A stretch of DNA of 64,000 bases. Source: DASSHA01 sp035693145. GTDB taxonomy: Bacteria > Chloroflexota > Limnocylindria > Limnocylindrales > CSP1-4. The number at the start of each line of letters is the position of its first letter. Position 1 is the stretch's first letter. The DNA lies in NCBI GenBank assembly GCA_035693145.1, contig DASSHA010000161.1, forward strand, positions 1 through 64,000, written 5' to 3'. The translations under genes and the position numbers were made by a program. Below are positions 63,884 through 64,000 of the stretch, one piece after another. The notes beneath the pieces are model-generated. The model was not told where the DNA came from. It did no database searches and saw nothing but the letters and a program-made list of their open reading frames with translations.

Positions 63884-64000
63884 TCAGCTTGCGGCAGGCA
63901 CGCGCGACCGAAGCGACGCCGGCAGCGGCCGATCGTGGTCCAGCGACCGGGCGTACCGGTCCACCATCTCGCGGCTGCCGACGACCTTCAGCTGCTCGAA
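63884..64000 (-). CDS. unidentified partial gene at right edge
   Basis: The last 38 residues of a frame that enters from the right: FEQLKVVGSREMVDRYARSL then DHDRPLPASLRSRVPAAS. Too short to name. It ends 23 bp before the IMPase-family gene and runs in the same direction, so they may form one operon. Confidence 0.5.
   Translation of the reverse strand, partial: FEQLKVVGSREMVDRYARSLDHDRPLPASLRSRVPAAS

Overview
The window is 64 kb of very GC-rich bacterial DNA with dense, mostly 4-bp-overlapping operons and frequent GTG starts. Three features suggest a soil-type high-GC bacterium of Actinomycetota or, more likely, a high-GC Chloroflexota lineage (Limnocylindria-like): an actinobacterial-style fused qcrCAB-ctaCDF respiratory operon with a three-helix Rieske protein and a diheme QcrC, many lipoprotein ABC binding proteins, and many GntR regulators. 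That placement is inference. I saw no rRNA, prophage, insertion sequence or CRISPR array. One tRNA gene, tRNA-Leu(UAG), is present.

Layout. 0-7.6 kb: the tail of an inositol-monophosphatase-family gene; a GntR/FCD regulator divergent from a four-gene catabolic operon (metallo-hydrolase, PPOX-fold protein, class V aminotransferase, Gfo/Idh oxidoreductase); and an opposing operon with a GH42-like TIM-barrel protein, a double GNAT and a SIS protein. 7.7-19.2 kb is carbohydrate-oriented: a GH38 alpha-mannosidase, a small FmdB/HTH/YihY group, a zinc-ribbon protein, and a GH13 alpha-glucosidase divergent from an Agl/Mal-like sugar ABC importer followed by an EEP-family phosphatase/nuclease. 19.3-38.2 kb is mainly housekeeping: valS, the bc1-aa3 supercomplex operon, tRNA-Leu, tig-clpP-clpX, a holin-family membrane protein, a CinA-like protein, a cyclic-nucleotide-binding-domain protein and Mrp/ApbC. 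38.5-44.1 kb is a polyamine-type ABC importer operon ending in a GABA-type aminotransferase.

44.3-55.1 kb is an accessory region. A PotD/AfuA-type importer is split over two divergent transcription units with two cytoplasmic glycerophosphodiester phosphodiesterases, a Gfo/Idh dehydrogenase, a xylose-isomerase-like TIM barrel, a HAD phosphatase and two GntR/UTRA repressors. I infer uptake and breakdown of an organophosphate such as a glycerophosphodiester.

55.1-63.9 kb holds the most interesting system: a third GntR/UTRA regulator, then APC permease, HisC-like aminotransferase, FGGY kinase, RuBisCO-like protein, TIM-like isomerase and RpiB-like isomerase, with overlapping enzyme genes. The RuBisCO-like protein, TIM and RpiB together resemble the C4-sugar-phosphate end of 3-oxo-isoapionate (apiose) catabolism. 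The amino-acid-type permease and aminotransferase in front suggest an undescribed variant fed by an amino compound. Another inositol-monophosphatase-family gene closes the window.

Regulatory structure is visible by eye. There is a TGGT...ACCA operator over a TTGACA promoter that would give a leaderless mRNA, and a shared 17-bp motif in front of two GntR-linked units. There are also strong hairpins immediately after the first (transport) gene of three separate operons.
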